A stretch of DNA of 64,000 nucleotides. It comes from Erpobdella octoculata. Its lineage: Eukaryota > Annelida > Clitellata > Hirudinida > Erpobdellidae. The stretch lies in contig OZ022238.1 in NCBI GenBank assembly GCA_963978895.1, forward strand, positions 15,489,154-15,553,153, read 5' to 3'. The translations under genes and the position numbers were made by a program. Numbering within the stretch: the first letter of the stretch is position 1; every line of letters begins with the position of its first letter. Below are positions 1 through 14,341 of the stretch, one piece after another. A model generated the notes under the pieces. The model ran no database searches, was not told the origin of the DNA, and saw nothing but the letters and a program-made list of their open reading frames with translations.

Positions 1-194
1 GAGGCTATAGTCTATATCTATAGTGAGTAATGTAGTCTTTTCATGTGTATAAACAGTATAAACAACAATTTACTACAATTATATTTTTTAAATTTATTTT
101 TTAAGATTGATTTTATTAGATGGCTTAAAATCGAATAATAGAAGAGAGAAGATCAGGATGACTTGTGACCTCGCCAGAGTAGCACAAATTCAGA

Positions 195-296
195 ATGAAA
201 TGGAAAACAAAATACTATTTGTTTCTTGTGCTTCTTGTCGTTGTTATTAACTACATTTTAATTCAGCTAATGAAGAATCCACCTGTGCCTTCAGAA
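195..296 (+). CDS. MGAT1: MGAT1 exon 1: cytoplasmic tip and membrane anchor
   Basis: Encodes residues 1-34: short basic start MKWKTK, then a hydrophobic segment of about 19 residues and the start of the stem. It ends at GAA|GTTAGT in phase 0. An ATG at 158 is in a different frame and would make an upstream overlapping reading frame. Confidence 0.85.
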
Positions 297-3200
297 GTTA
301 GTTATATTTTTATGAGAAAAAGCAAGTTGTTTACTTTTTCAAAGTTGTTATATGCAGACAGTTGCGTTAATCGGATTTGCATGATCGTCGTGTATAGCCG
401 TTCCTTCAATTGGATTTGAACGAATGTCATGTGCATAACACCAGCCTCATTTTATACTTGAGGAAATTTCATTTTTGATTTTATGTTAAAAATATCTGAC
501 ATTGTATTTTTTTTATTTAATAAATATCAACTGTCATAGTAAGTTGTTTACTCTGGAAACATATTTAACATTTGATCAATAATAAAAACATTATTAAATT
601 TACAAAAATCAATATACAGAAAACATAAAGATCTGTCTTTCCTAGAATATAAATTTAGCTCTTTAACAACTGTAGATAATTTGCATTTTAGGCTTCACTT
701 TTATATTCTACACTTTCTTGTCAGAAACTTCAGTAATAATTGTTTTTTTTTAAAGATGTATGTGATTTAGTATAAAATGAAGTTTTAATTCATGAAGCGT
801 TTGTTATGAAATTCATTTTCCTCAACACATTTTTCTATTGAATAATTAATTTTTTTTATTTGTATTAGCTCTCTAATTTTCAGATAAGTCAGGAAAAGTT
901 TAACGAGATCCCCATTGAGATTCCCATTGCCTTCATTCCACCCTCTGAAATGACAAACGCAAGTATGCATTTATGCATGCATTATTTGTTGCATGCAAAT
1001 TATTTAAAACTAATATGTGCATTGAAACTTTAACTTTTTAGTTTACATTTTTCTCAGATTTGCGGCAAAAGCATTATACTTTTATTGGCTAGTTTTTTCT
1101 TGTATTTTATTTACTTTTGTTTCAATATCACAGCTGGTCGTGTCGATATCACAGTTTGTAGTTTCAATATCACAGCATTTTGTTTCAATATCACAGTTTG
1201 TTGTTTCAATATTACAGTTTGTTGTTTCAATATCACAGTTTGTTGTTTCAATATCACAGTTTGTTGTTTCAATATCACAGCCTGTTGTTTCAATATCACA
1301 GTTTGTTGTTTCAATATCACAGTTTGTTGTTTTAATATCACAGCCTGTTGTTTCAATATCACAGTTTGTTGTTTCAATATCACAGTTTGTTGTTTCAATA
1401 TCACAGTTTGTTGTTTCAATATCACAGCCTGTTGTTTCAATATCACAGCTTGTTTCAATATCACAGCCTGTTGTTTCAATATCACAGTTTGTTGTTTAAA
1501 TATCACAGCCTGTTGTTTCAATATCACAGTTTGTTGTTTCAATATCACAGTTTGTTGTTTCAATATCAGAGTTTGTTGTTTCAATATAACAGCCTGTTGT
1601 TTCAATATCACAGCCTGTTGTTTCAATATCACAGTTTGTAGTTTCAATATCACAGTTTGTTGTTTCAATATCACAGTTTGTAGTTTCAATATCACAGTTT
1701 GTTGTTTCAATATCACAGCCTGTTGTTTCAATATCACAGTTCAAGTAAAGTAATTATATACAGTATATTGATTTAATTTACTTGAATGAATATTCAATAG
1801 ATTGGTCTGAAATTGCCCTTGCAAAAGGTAATACCACTCATCCAACCATGGTGGTGCTGGTGATGGCATGTAATCGTCCAAGTGTTAAAAAGTGCATCGA
1901 TGCTATTATTGGGTAGGTGGAAATATTTTAAATTAACGTTATATTTTAAATTAACGTCAGTCAATGAATAAGTTAAATTCATAGTTTATAAATTGAAACT
2001 CTGAAATTGTATCAAGTTCAGGTCAATGTGGGTAAGGAAAGAGGACAAGGGTCGGTTTGTAGCTCACCGAGCCATTTGTCTTTGAGGTATAAGAACAATG
2101 ATTCAAGCTGATTGATTGACTTTAATTTAATTTATATGAATGAGAGATAAAATATTATATTTATTCATTAGTCAATATGTTGAAATCCACAAAGTTGTTA
2201 TGGTTTAATTAGAGTAGAAACAGGAGTGTGAAGCATGTAACATTTATATGGAAATAATTGAAAAATATTATTTTTTCAAAGTAATAGATCCATATATGTT
2301 TGTTCATTTGAAATACTGGTGAAGTACATAATCTGCTTGTTATGACTGTTGTGAGGGCATTGAACATCCCATGTGAGACATTCACTTTAACACCTATGTG
2401 AATAAGGTCAAATCACTATGAAAATTAAAAACAAAAATTTATTTAAAAAAATGCATCACACAAACAAAATGTAAATAAAAAGAGCAATATTATGCTATTA
2501 ATAATAGATCAATTATTAAAATGTTAGTAAAGTGAAATCATAATTAAGCACAATAATAGCAGGGCCAACGGCCACTTATACCATTTGAGCAGCAATATAA
2601 ACAAAAGGAATAGTAATTATGCGTTCAGTTAATTAATTTCATCTATGTTATTCACTTTTTAAGGCATCCTTGAATTGGTTTACTACATCAAACCAGTTGT
2701 GCCTATGCTTTTTGAACATATAATTATAACTGAGATAGATAATTGATATACATATGTATATAGAAAATCCATGGTATGTCTCCAAGTGAGCACATACACA
2801 ACATGCCGGTATAAGTCTGCACTCGAGTTTACACACACACACACATAACATGCCATTGGCATATGCACTGGAGCATACACACACAATATATCTTTAAATA
2901 CATAGGCTATGCTTGAAATTAGAAATGCGATGGTTCCGAATCCGGATTCGGGTCCGAATCCCCGGATTCGAAAAAGATTCGGATCCGCCGAGTTCAACAC
3001 TGAAGATTCGGTTTCAACGGTTCCAAAATTAATGTCCTTTTTAAAACTCGTAGACTACTCATACTCTACTAAGTGAGAGCGCCTAATAATGAGCTCTTAT
3101 CATTTTATCATTGTCATAAATTTCTTCGAGAGTACACGCCAAATTACGAAGATTGAGCTCTCTCTTTTTAATTTCTCTCTTTTTCATTAACTTTTCTCAT

Positions 3201-5305
3201 AAACATTAATCGAGCGGTCCCTATGATTGCCATCATTACTGTTATAAACTTGCCAAAAAGTCAGCTGTAAGAATAAATATTAAATAAATATAGACATGTG
3301 AATTTTTTCAAATTTATTTCAATCAGTTACAGCCATTTGATTTAAATAAATTTGGAAAACTGCTGCTATTTGTAACCTTGTTTAATATTAGTAATAGAAT
3401 TGTTATGCTGTCAGCAAAAATTTACTTTAGCTGATAGCAACATACATGCATTTGGTTTAGGCATTTAATTAATTTTAAATGCTTGCTACATGGATTCGGA
3501 ATTGGAACCGTACGGATCCAGCATCAAGATTCGGATCCGCGGATCTCAAATTCTCGGATCCGTCCCATTCCTACTTGAAATTCTAATATATTAAAATTTA
3601 CCTTAAATATAAAATTTTACATCTATCTAAAAAATTTTAAAAATAAAATGTACATTTGTAGTAATAATTGGTTTATTTGATTTTTTGTTCGGTTGAAGTT
3701 TGTTAATAAGGCTTTCACAAAGTTATTCCGAATTTGTCAAAGAGGTCACTTTGACCATTGTATGTTTCTATGCGGTTGTAGATAAAATGTTTAGTGATGT
3801 CGAAATGATGCTGAAATATGGTTAAGTCAAGTGAACGTTTATGAGTGAGTGAGGTTGGGATTATAAGATACGTAGAAGATATTATTAAACAATAATAGAC
3901 ATACATTAAATCCATGTACATGACCAATACATTAGATCATATTTTGTATTATCTATCCTTATAAATCTGGAGTATACATGGCAGTTATTAATTTCAATTT
4001 AAATTGGTTTAATGAGATTATCTTATTATAAATAAGACAAACTTAAGTAAATTGATATTACTATATACTTATATATACCATCAGGATAATGGATCAAAAT
4101 GTTCCTGGTACATATCTAGATCAGTTATGAAACTAAACATTTAAATGTTGAGATGATGCATAAATAAGTAGAGACTTTGGTTATAATGTTAATTGTGAAT
4201 AATGATTGTAGTTGCGACTAAGGTCTGACTTGTATTTAATTATTGTGCCAAATCCACAGTACTCGTCCCAGTGCCAGTCAGTTTCCACTGATTGTGTCTC
4301 AAGATTGCGTACACGAAGAGACTGAAAATATCATTCGGTCTTACAGCAGTGTTCATTACATGAAGGTAAGATTTATTGCTCATTTTCACAGAATATTATT
4401 TCAAAAAGTACTAAAGAAAGTAATTGTCTTTAATTTGTATTTATTTATGGATAAAATGTGGTTCTTTTTTAAAAAAGGAACGTTTTTAGAATTAGCAGTT
4501 TATATTTACGTCCTGCAATTGAATAAGTCTTCCATGTGGAATTTTTGTTGCCATAGTGGTGCATTAGTAGCTCCTAGAAATTCGAGCTAATTTAGGCAGC
4601 TGAGAAAGTATTGTTCAGTGACCTAGCACATTTAAATTATGGATGAAAGACTGTATCTTCTTGTCTGATTAACATCTAGATCTGCTGTGTTGTTTAACTT
4701 GTTTTTCTACTTCTTTGACAATTTTTAAAGTTGGTGTAAATCCAATTAGTGGCCTTGATCTCCACTGATTAGATTGGCTGAGAAATTGTTATTTCTGCAA
4801 ACATAATTTTTGTTCATTTTTCAAAAAGCAATGTTTGACGGTTATTAAATGAGCACAAGAAATCTAATAAATGTGATTCAATACATACAACAGCCAAGGT
4901 GGAATGGGCCAAGATTTTTTTGCCAAGTATATAGAAATTTTAAGCCTCTTAAAATGGGCCGGGCCTGGAATTTTGGCTTATGAAATGAGCTGGGCCCAGT
5001 TGTCGACAGGCTGGGCCGTAAAAAATCGGCAACACCATCTTGATAAATGCAAGCACTCTTACCGCTGAGCCACCAACCATCACATATTTAAGATATTAGA
5101 CTTGACTTTGATAGGCTAACAACTCCTTTCTTCAGCTCGACAGCTAGTTTGCTGCCAGATAGATAACTTATGAAGTGAAACATTGCGTTGAAATGTTTTG
5201 AGAGCCTATAAACAGGCTGACTGACTGTCACCACAAATAACACAAATATTTACAAGACTCTAGAATTCTAGAAGGAATCAAACCCACGTGTCTATGGCAA
5301 ACCGC

Positions 5306-5380
<75 letters not shown>

Positions 5381-5654
5381 TAGAGATTTTGACGGATTTT
5401 TTTAAAATTTCATTATTTATTATTTTACGATTGCAGCGCCACCTTTTTTATCTTTAGGACTGACAGTGTACAATTGCGAAATAACTTTTAATATTAAATA
5501 AATTATTATTAAAAAATATTTACCTTATTTAAATTATATAAAAAAAATTATTTATATAATTATTTATTAATTTTATCTATAAATTAATTTACCATAGATA
5601 GCAGATCGTCACACAAAAACGTCTTACACAGACATGGGCTATTATATATATATA

Positions 5655-5752
<98 letters not shown>

Positions 5753-5870
5753 TATATCTCTATATATATTTATATTTATATCTATATATATATATATATC
5801 TCTATATATATATTTATATTTATATCTATATATATATATATCTCTATATATATATATATTTATATTTATA

Positions 5871-5947
<77 letters not shown>

Positions 5948-8900
5948 ATATATATATATATATCTTTGTTTATGTATTGTTGAAAAACAAATTTGACAGA
6001 ATTTGATTTTAATAAAAAAAATATTACAATTACAAATATTTATTTTTTGTTTTTGTTTGCCTAACGTACTTTTCATTCTAATTTTGAAATTGCCGTTTTT
6101 AGTCGCTGGCGAGGGGCTGTTTGCCCGTGCCAAGAATTGTAATTAAAAAAAATAATAAAAAAAAATTCCATAATACAATTTGAAGAAATGAGTTGTTTAT
6201 TTCAACCATTATCATTCAAATTTTTATGCAAAGATTTCGTTTTATTGAACTTCAGGGAAACTTTTCTGTTAAAAACTGCATAAAAATGTCATCAATTATA
6301 TTATTATTTTTCGAGAAATAATTTGTAGAGGTCAAAATACAGGAATCCAATTACTTCCTGAATATGTAATTCCATTTTATCTAAAATTTGATGGTTTCAT
6401 GAATTAATACTTAAAAACGTTTGTTGAACCCTTGCAAACGTTTATGAGCACTGGAACTTTTACTCTGTCCGGGAATACAAATTTATTTGATCGTTTTTGT
6501 ACAAACCCATATTTTTCACTAAATTTGGAAATTTTAGAGTTGGTTGTCAATTGCCGGGAATTAAAGAAACATGTCAAACACACATCATGGTTATGCCCTA
6601 AATTACTTCGACTTTCCCTGGGTTCTTATGGTGAAGTTATTACAGACACTGAAGAGGATCTAATTGATATGCTTAAAATTTACTTACCGTATGCGAATTT
6701 AAAAACTTTAGCGATGACTTCTCGTTATTGCACGAAAAAATGATCAACAAATTATCTCATTTTGTTAGCCTTCAAAAACTTGATATAAGTATGTTGGAAG
6801 GTGTATTTTTAGAAAAAATAGTTGATTCAATATCATGTCTTTCTAATTTAACATGTCTTGATTTAAGTGAAAACAGTTGTTTTGCACTGATTAATAACAG
6901 TAAGCTACAATTAGTTAACAAAATGATAGACAAATTACCTAATTTAGTTTATTTAGACATAAGTAATACTAGTTTAAGAAATTTTCTGCTTGGTGAACTT
7001 ACGTGGACAAACACAAGAAGATTTGAATATTTAGGTTTGCGTTTTTATAATATAAATGTTTAAACTCCTTCAAACTTAGGCTCTGAAGTTGTAAGTAAAT
7101 TATTCACAGTTGATGGAAAGGTGGTAACATTGAAAACATGTTTTCGGAATTTAACAATTTTTCGTTTGTGCATCTTTCTTTTAATACCACAAAAAATACT
7201 CCTTGAAGAAACAAGAAACAAATGTCAAAATATTACTGAATTCATACTCAAAGGACTTTATTATTACAAATCAGAAGACTTTAATAAAGTTTTTTCGGAT
7301 TTATTTTTTACATTACCCAAGCTTATCACAAAAAACAGTGAGTTTAAAAAATGTATGAAAGCAATTTTGACTTCTAGATACCGTCTTAATTGGATCTGGC
7401 ATATTATTACAACGTCTGTATGGGAAGCTTTGGACGACGTTATATGGAAATATTTATTATCACCAAAACAAAGATGGATTTCAATCGTTATTTCATGCAA
7501 AAATTTAACTGTTCCAACATTAATCCTACATCTTACTAAGGCCTATGAAAAATATTATGAATTTAACAAATGTTGTATTCCAGAAATTGATAATATTCTA
7601 AATTTTATTAAATTCTATTCAATACAACACAAGAAATATGTTACAGATTTCTTTTTAAAACATGAAAAATTAGAAAATATATACAATAAACTGGACAGTA
7701 TATCTAATTGAAATTAAGACAAAAGTACTTGAGAAAGTCAAAACAAATTAGCTTTTGAAAAGAGTTCAAATTTGGATGATCATAGATTTGGTAGAGAGAA
7801 CAGTTATTTCTTTGTACTTCCTTTATTTTTTTATTTTATTTTGTTAATTTGTTAATAAAACTTTATTTTAAGTGCTAAAGTTTTTGATGGAGGGGGAACA
7901 TATATCCATGCCCTCCATACAATTGTAGTATTCCAGAGGTTGATAGCATTTTAAATTTTATTTAAAAGAATTCGACTTACAGGTTCTCTCACTCTTTCAG
8001 GCATACCTTCGTGGGCAAACCCCCCGGAGTTAAGCTATCGCCATCCCTCGGAAATAAAAGTCTTCTAATAAATTCATAGAGTAACTACGTTATAACTTGA
8101 TGACAAAAACTCATTGACACCTTTTCTCACTATGTCTTCATCTCTCATTTCTTTCCGCCAGAGGCTGAAAACCTTCTTTTTCAATCAATATGTAGCTGAG
8201 TGCTTTTGAACGCCTTGTTGAAAAAGCGATATATATAAGGTGAAATTGATTTATTGAATGAAAAGTATTGAAAGCTGATGTGGGTTACTACAAGTGCTTT
8301 GTGAAATTCTTTTTGTGATTCTTGTAAAAACAGCATTTAGTTTAATGAACAAGATGCTCAGCAAAGCAAGACATATAATGATATCAGAAACTCTGATCCA
8401 TTATATTATCATAGTCTGAAGGGTCGTGAGTTCCAGCGAAAAATTTCTAAGTAAAGTAATATGCTTTCAAAAAATCTCAGTGAATAGGTTTTTTTTACAT
8501 TTCAGTTTAAATTTTTTTTTTTTAACTTGTGTGATTGATTGGAGAAGTAAAGTGTGCCACAGTGTGAGGCTGTGGCTGCGAAAAGCTTTTCTGAGTCGGC
8601 TGATTGGCTAATGACACTGCTTTTTCGACTTGTGCTCGAACCTTTAGATCATCCGAGACGAGAACACCAAGATCACGTTCGACTTTTGTGACTTCGAGTG
8701 GTCACCACGTGCCGTCAATATGTCCCATAGAGTATCCGTGAGGTAATCTCTTCTGTGAGCGCCCGACTTGCATTTCTACATTGAAGTGCATTAGCCAAGT
8801 GAATGACCACTCAACTGCATGTTCAATGTCCAGTACATGTACATATTTAAGATACATTGGGATTTATTTGTATTTCAAATACTTTGAAATCCAAGTGTTT

Positions 8901-11900
8901 TATATTGGTATTTGAAATACATTTTCAGTGAGTACTTTGCATTTCTAAGATTGTTCCAAAATACTTTTTAAAATGCAGCCTAACCAATTATTTACCCTTA
9001 GACATTATTAATCTATGGTTCGAGTAATATTATTTCTGTATTTTCACTATAGTCCTGTAGTAAACTGGTTATATTATACATTTTTAATTCTCCATATTTT
9101 TAATCTGTTGGCATTTTTTTTCGAAAAATAATGGTGGATATGGATACTTTTGAAAAGTGTTTGCTTTCAATATTGGATGGAATGGAAATTACAGCTCAGT
9201 GGAACAAAATACATATGCACAACAGCTAATAAGCACAAAAAGGAGCTGCAGAATTAAACAAAAGCGTGTCCAGATTTCTTTGCTTCCAAATGCAGAATTC
9301 ATAGTTTTTTAATGTGCATTAAAAAAATAAAAAAAATTTTTATTAAATTGTTTTGTTTATTTTTTAAAAGCAACCCAATCAAACTGATCCAGTTCTGGAA
9401 AAGAAGAAAGCAAAGTTAAAAGGTTACTTCAAAATCTCACGTCACTATAAGTGGGCTCTCAATGTTGTCTTTCATAAGTTCAAGTATGATGCCTGCATCA
9501 TTGTTGAAGGTTTTTTAGTTTTTTTAAATTAATTTTTTAAAGTTCAATCATGAAAAAATTAAATTATGCTGGTACTTAATTTCATTTAAACATTTCTGCA
9601 CATCTTCCAGTGTTTGCTATTTAGCATTGCTTTCTATTAGTCATACGTGTTAACATGTTTTTATAAGTTGCTGTATTGTCACTAGGGTTGTTAATTTCGG
9701 TTATTTGGGCAATCCGATTATCGATTATAAAAATCCGATTTTAAAACGACCCTTCGAAGAAACAGCGAACGTACATAGTACATCCATAGCACCAAAATAT
9801 TTAGTTACAAAAACAGAACTTTTATTATATGATTATTGAAAGCAACAACAACAACATGATTTGGTCGAGATCGTTTAGTTGGCGGTTCCGAACCAGTTGC
9901 ATCTCCAGACGTCAACAGCTTGCTGGCAGCTGTATGATCAGGGGAGGGACATTTTCATACGCCCGTTTTTTGAAATCGTCTAAAAATCCAGAAAGATGTT
10001 TATGCATTGGATCGTGAATTGATGCAACAACGCATTCATTTGTTACTGTTTTGTCACGTTCTAATTCAAAATGTTTTGAAATATTCCTGGCAACATCTGT
10101 CTTAAAATTCACCAAAAATTTTAGAATCTGCCTCATAAACAGTTAAATGATTTCTGATGAGTCCCCATAACATTGAAAAAACAGAAGAGGCTGACATGAT
10201 GCACCTCACGATCTGCGACACTTTTAAGACGTAGAGCAGTTCAGTCATTAACAGCAATAAAACAAAACCGATAATCGTTTTCAAAAGCAATAATCGTATT
10301 TCCCATTATCGTTTAACATCCCTAATTGTCACTTTATTGTAATAGGCTAGATTTTAAATAAATTGCTTTAATAAAAGTTATTTGATACAAGTTAAATAAG
10401 TTTTGAGAAAAAAAATATTTATTTTTGAAAGGAATATTTTTATAAAAAAAATGCTTTAAATTTATATCAGACGACTTGATTGTGTCACCGGATTTTTTCG
10501 AGTACTTCATAGCTACCTATCCACTCTTAGTATCGGAGAAGAACAATCTCTACTGCGTCTCCGCATGGAACGACAACGGTAAAGATGCCACAATCGACAA
10601 AAGTCGGCCTGGTTAGTTTTTAAAGATTAAGAAGTAGCTCAAAAGTTCTACTTAGTAGCTTAAAGTTTCTTAATAAATAATTATTTATTCTTAATTGATA
10701 ATTTATTATATACAGAATCAAATTATTTGTTTTACTTTATTTAAAGTTTTTAAATCTTGTCTTGCTTGCTTGCTTTCTTGTTTGCTTTTTTTGTGGACAT
10801 TTCTTGGAAGAGGAAAATGACAACCTTCCCGTCATCTAATTGAGCTGAAACTTGGAATTGTTTCTCGTGACAATGCATTCTTTGGAATTTTTCTGAAATA
10901 ATGTAATTTAATTTTTAAGAATTGTTTTGTCTATGTTCTGAAAAAACAGAGGCAAAACAAAATGGATTTGCCAAAAACGACTAATTTTAAACAATATACC
11001 TGAAACAATCTTATTCATTCTGGTAATTTAATCTCAATGTCTAGATTTTTTTGGTAACCAGTGAAAAATTCAAGGAGAATTGATCTTTCTGTTAAGACAT
11101 GTAAAAAGTGTACAAAATATAACGAATTTTTGCATATTTTATAATAAAATGTACTTATTTTCAAAAAGTAACATGCCGTTGTGTTTTAGTGTGAACCCAA
11201 TGTCTTAGACAAGAAAGACTAGATTCAAACAATTTTCCATTGTATTATAACAAAAACCCTTGTATAGAATTACTAAGTAATAACATCACTTTTAAAACAC
11301 ATCAACTTCTTAATATGACCGACCATTATAAATAACAGCAGAGCATTTTCTGCTTTTGCAAGTTAATTATTTTTCAACTATTGTTGAAATTCAAAATTCA
11401 TCTTATCTACCTACCTAATTTTTTCGCATATAACGCTATACAAATGTTCTATACATTATATTATATTACATTTGTGAAGGCCTGGAAAGGGTTTAATGAA
11501 ATATGTGGCTTTATAAATAAACACAATTTAATTGGTAAAATGTATTATACATATATTATAGAAAATACATTTTACGTATTTACATTTTATGATTAATAAA
11601 GCAACTTTTTTATGACCTTTCCAGGCACATCAGAGTGTGTGTTATATGCGTTAAAATACGGTACGGTAGTATAAGCTGCCCAGTTAATTAGATCTCAGTT
11701 AATCATAACTTTATTGCATTAGGCTGCTGAGATTTTATGAGTCTTATCCTTAATTTGATTCTTGTTTGTCATTATATAAAAATCTTGTGGTTATTATTTA
11801 TTTTATCTAATAGTTTTAATCTACTATATAATATTAAAGTTATCTTTGACTTATTAATAAAAACTTAACAACTTCTGACAGACCTCATTCACAGGACAGA

Positions 11901-14297
11901 TTTTTTTCCTGGTCTTGGTTGGATGATCACCAAACAACTGTGGCAAGAACTTGAACCTCAGTGGCCCGAAGCGTAATTATTTCATTTCTTTTGTATATTT
12001 AATAATAATTATATATATTATTACATTTATTGTTTCAATAATAGTTTCGTTTGTGAATTTTTGTCATCTGATAATACAGTATTTTTTTCAAGTATTATAT
12101 TGTAAATAATGAAATAGTGTCATAAAGTGGACAGTGTTGCATATATGTTGTGGAGATATGAGCTACTATTTCTTACCAATAATACCTAGTAATTTTTCGC
12201 ATTATTCCTGAAATTTACATATTATTCTTATATAGCTGTAAATATCTACAATTCTCATATATATCTTAGATTCTGGGATGACTGGTTGCGAACGCCCGAC
12301 ATAAGAAAACACCGATCCTGCCTCAGGCCTGAGATTTCGCGGACAGAAACCTTTGGCGAGAAGGGTGTCAGCAAGTCAGAAGCTTTTTCTTCTTATTGTA
12401 GCTGGTTTCAAAATTTTTAATTCCACATAGGAAAGTCCATAAAACAATTAAGATCATATGATATAATTGTATTGTAAGAAAGGTCGACTTTCCCATTCTG
12501 CTTACTGTATGGCCATCTATGAATGAATAATATAATCTTAGCTTGTTTTGGTTGAAACTAGGCCTTGTTTGATGTTACTTATGGACTTTCCTATCTGGAA
12601 TTTAAAAACTGGTGAAGCAATTTTCAAATGAATTTTTCAATATATTATTCTATTCTCCTGCAATTTAAAAAAAAACTGATTTTATTAATATATGTAATCA
12701 ATTTCACGATGTGACAGATATTAAATTCATAATTAGTTTAACAAATAAAAGATCATTGTACTAATGTAATCATTTAATGTCATAATTTTCACTCTAGCGG
12801 AATGCACTTCAAGACCCATCTCCAGCACATACACAGATATGATGGTTTCTTCAAATTCACCACTTCAGATCTTTCTTACTTAGCACTTGTTAGTTTTCTA
12901 TTTTGTTGTTAACCTTCTGCTTTTTAAATCCCTTATATTAACTTCACCACCAGTCTTGCTTGCTTGAATATTTGCAAACCTTGAAAGTGAAAATTAACTA
13001 ATTTCCTGTCATCGAGCTGAAATTTTAAATATAGGCTCGCTCCACATGACATTAATTTGCTTTAATTTATTAGTGTGTTTTATCGCTTTAACTATGACAG
13101 CCCTTATATATGTAGTAGTAGTAGTAGTAGTAGAGTTAGAGATAAGCGCACTCTAGTGTTGTGAGACCTCAGAGGCGCCGGGAACAGCTCGTGCATATGG
13201 GATGTATGGTTTGGTGACATTTAGGTGGGTGACAGTCTGGCGCGCGACATATGGGCGGAATGACATTTAAGCGTAGCGACATTTAGGGGCGCGACTTTTA
13301 GGCAACGACAATTTAGCTGGTAATATACTGATTTTGATCCACTTATAATTTAATTTAGCTTAAAATTGTAGTCTATTGGTTTTGTGGTCAACTTTTCTGT
13401 AACTATCGCTTGATCTTTTGTCTGTAAACATTAAAGCTTTCAAGAAACAAATTTTTATTTCTGTTTTGAAATAAACTTGAAAAAACAACAACAACATACT
13501 TCTTCGAGGATAAGTTATCAATTCCGGTCGTGCCTTGCAAGAACTTTGTTTTCTGCTGTTGCATGTCCCGTTTGATACCATCCATGAGTGACCATAGAGT
13601 TGGATGGTGACAAAGGAACAGTGACTAAAGCCAATAATGCCACCCCTCACCAAATCTTCTCATAATTATTCAACAAAGTTTTATTATATCCTTCAAATTA
13701 CAAATCTTTTGAAGCATCATTAATTAGTAAATATCACTAGAATATCCATTTTTAAGCTTTTCATTGCATAAGCTTAAATTTACATTACATTGCATAAGCT
13801 TAAGTTGCATCCACCCATTTGTCGTCAGCCTAAATGTCCATCCACCGATTTGTCGTGCGCTCATATAGATCCGCTCAAATGTCGCACGCCTAACTGACGT
13901 CCGCCCAAGTGTCCCGATACCGGGATGTATACATATATTTCTCAGCATGAAGTTTTGATTGATCGTAAATCGTTAAGTAATTCTAATGACTACAAACAGA
14001 TGTGCTTTATTTGACCTCATTTATTTTTATCTGTTGTCTGCTAATTAGATATTATAAACAAGCGAGTTTTCACTGATTTGTAATAATTAACTGTAAATTA
14101 TTTGGGTTTATAGGTTGCAGTGGTTACAAGATAAGCGAAATTGTTTTTGCTGATGAAATGGTAGTTTATTAATCAATGCTAGGAAATTAGTTGGTTATCA
14201 AAACTTGATTATAATATCTATGAAAATTATAAACTTCTAATGGTATATATTACATACTAAATGCTTGTATACTATGATGATGTATAAACAATGAAAT

Positions 14298-14341
<44 letters not shown>

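Noticed and set aside
1085..1753. 222-residue FNITVCC and 208-residue ILKQQ frames
   Set aside because: Artefact of a 21-bp minisatellite; frames open on both strands, and it lies between two proven MGAT1 exons.
11381..11596. 71-residue plus-strand frame in MGAT1 intron 6
   Set aside because: AT-rich composition noise lying between two exons proven to join directly; only an 11-bp inverted pair GCCTGGAAAGG is notable.
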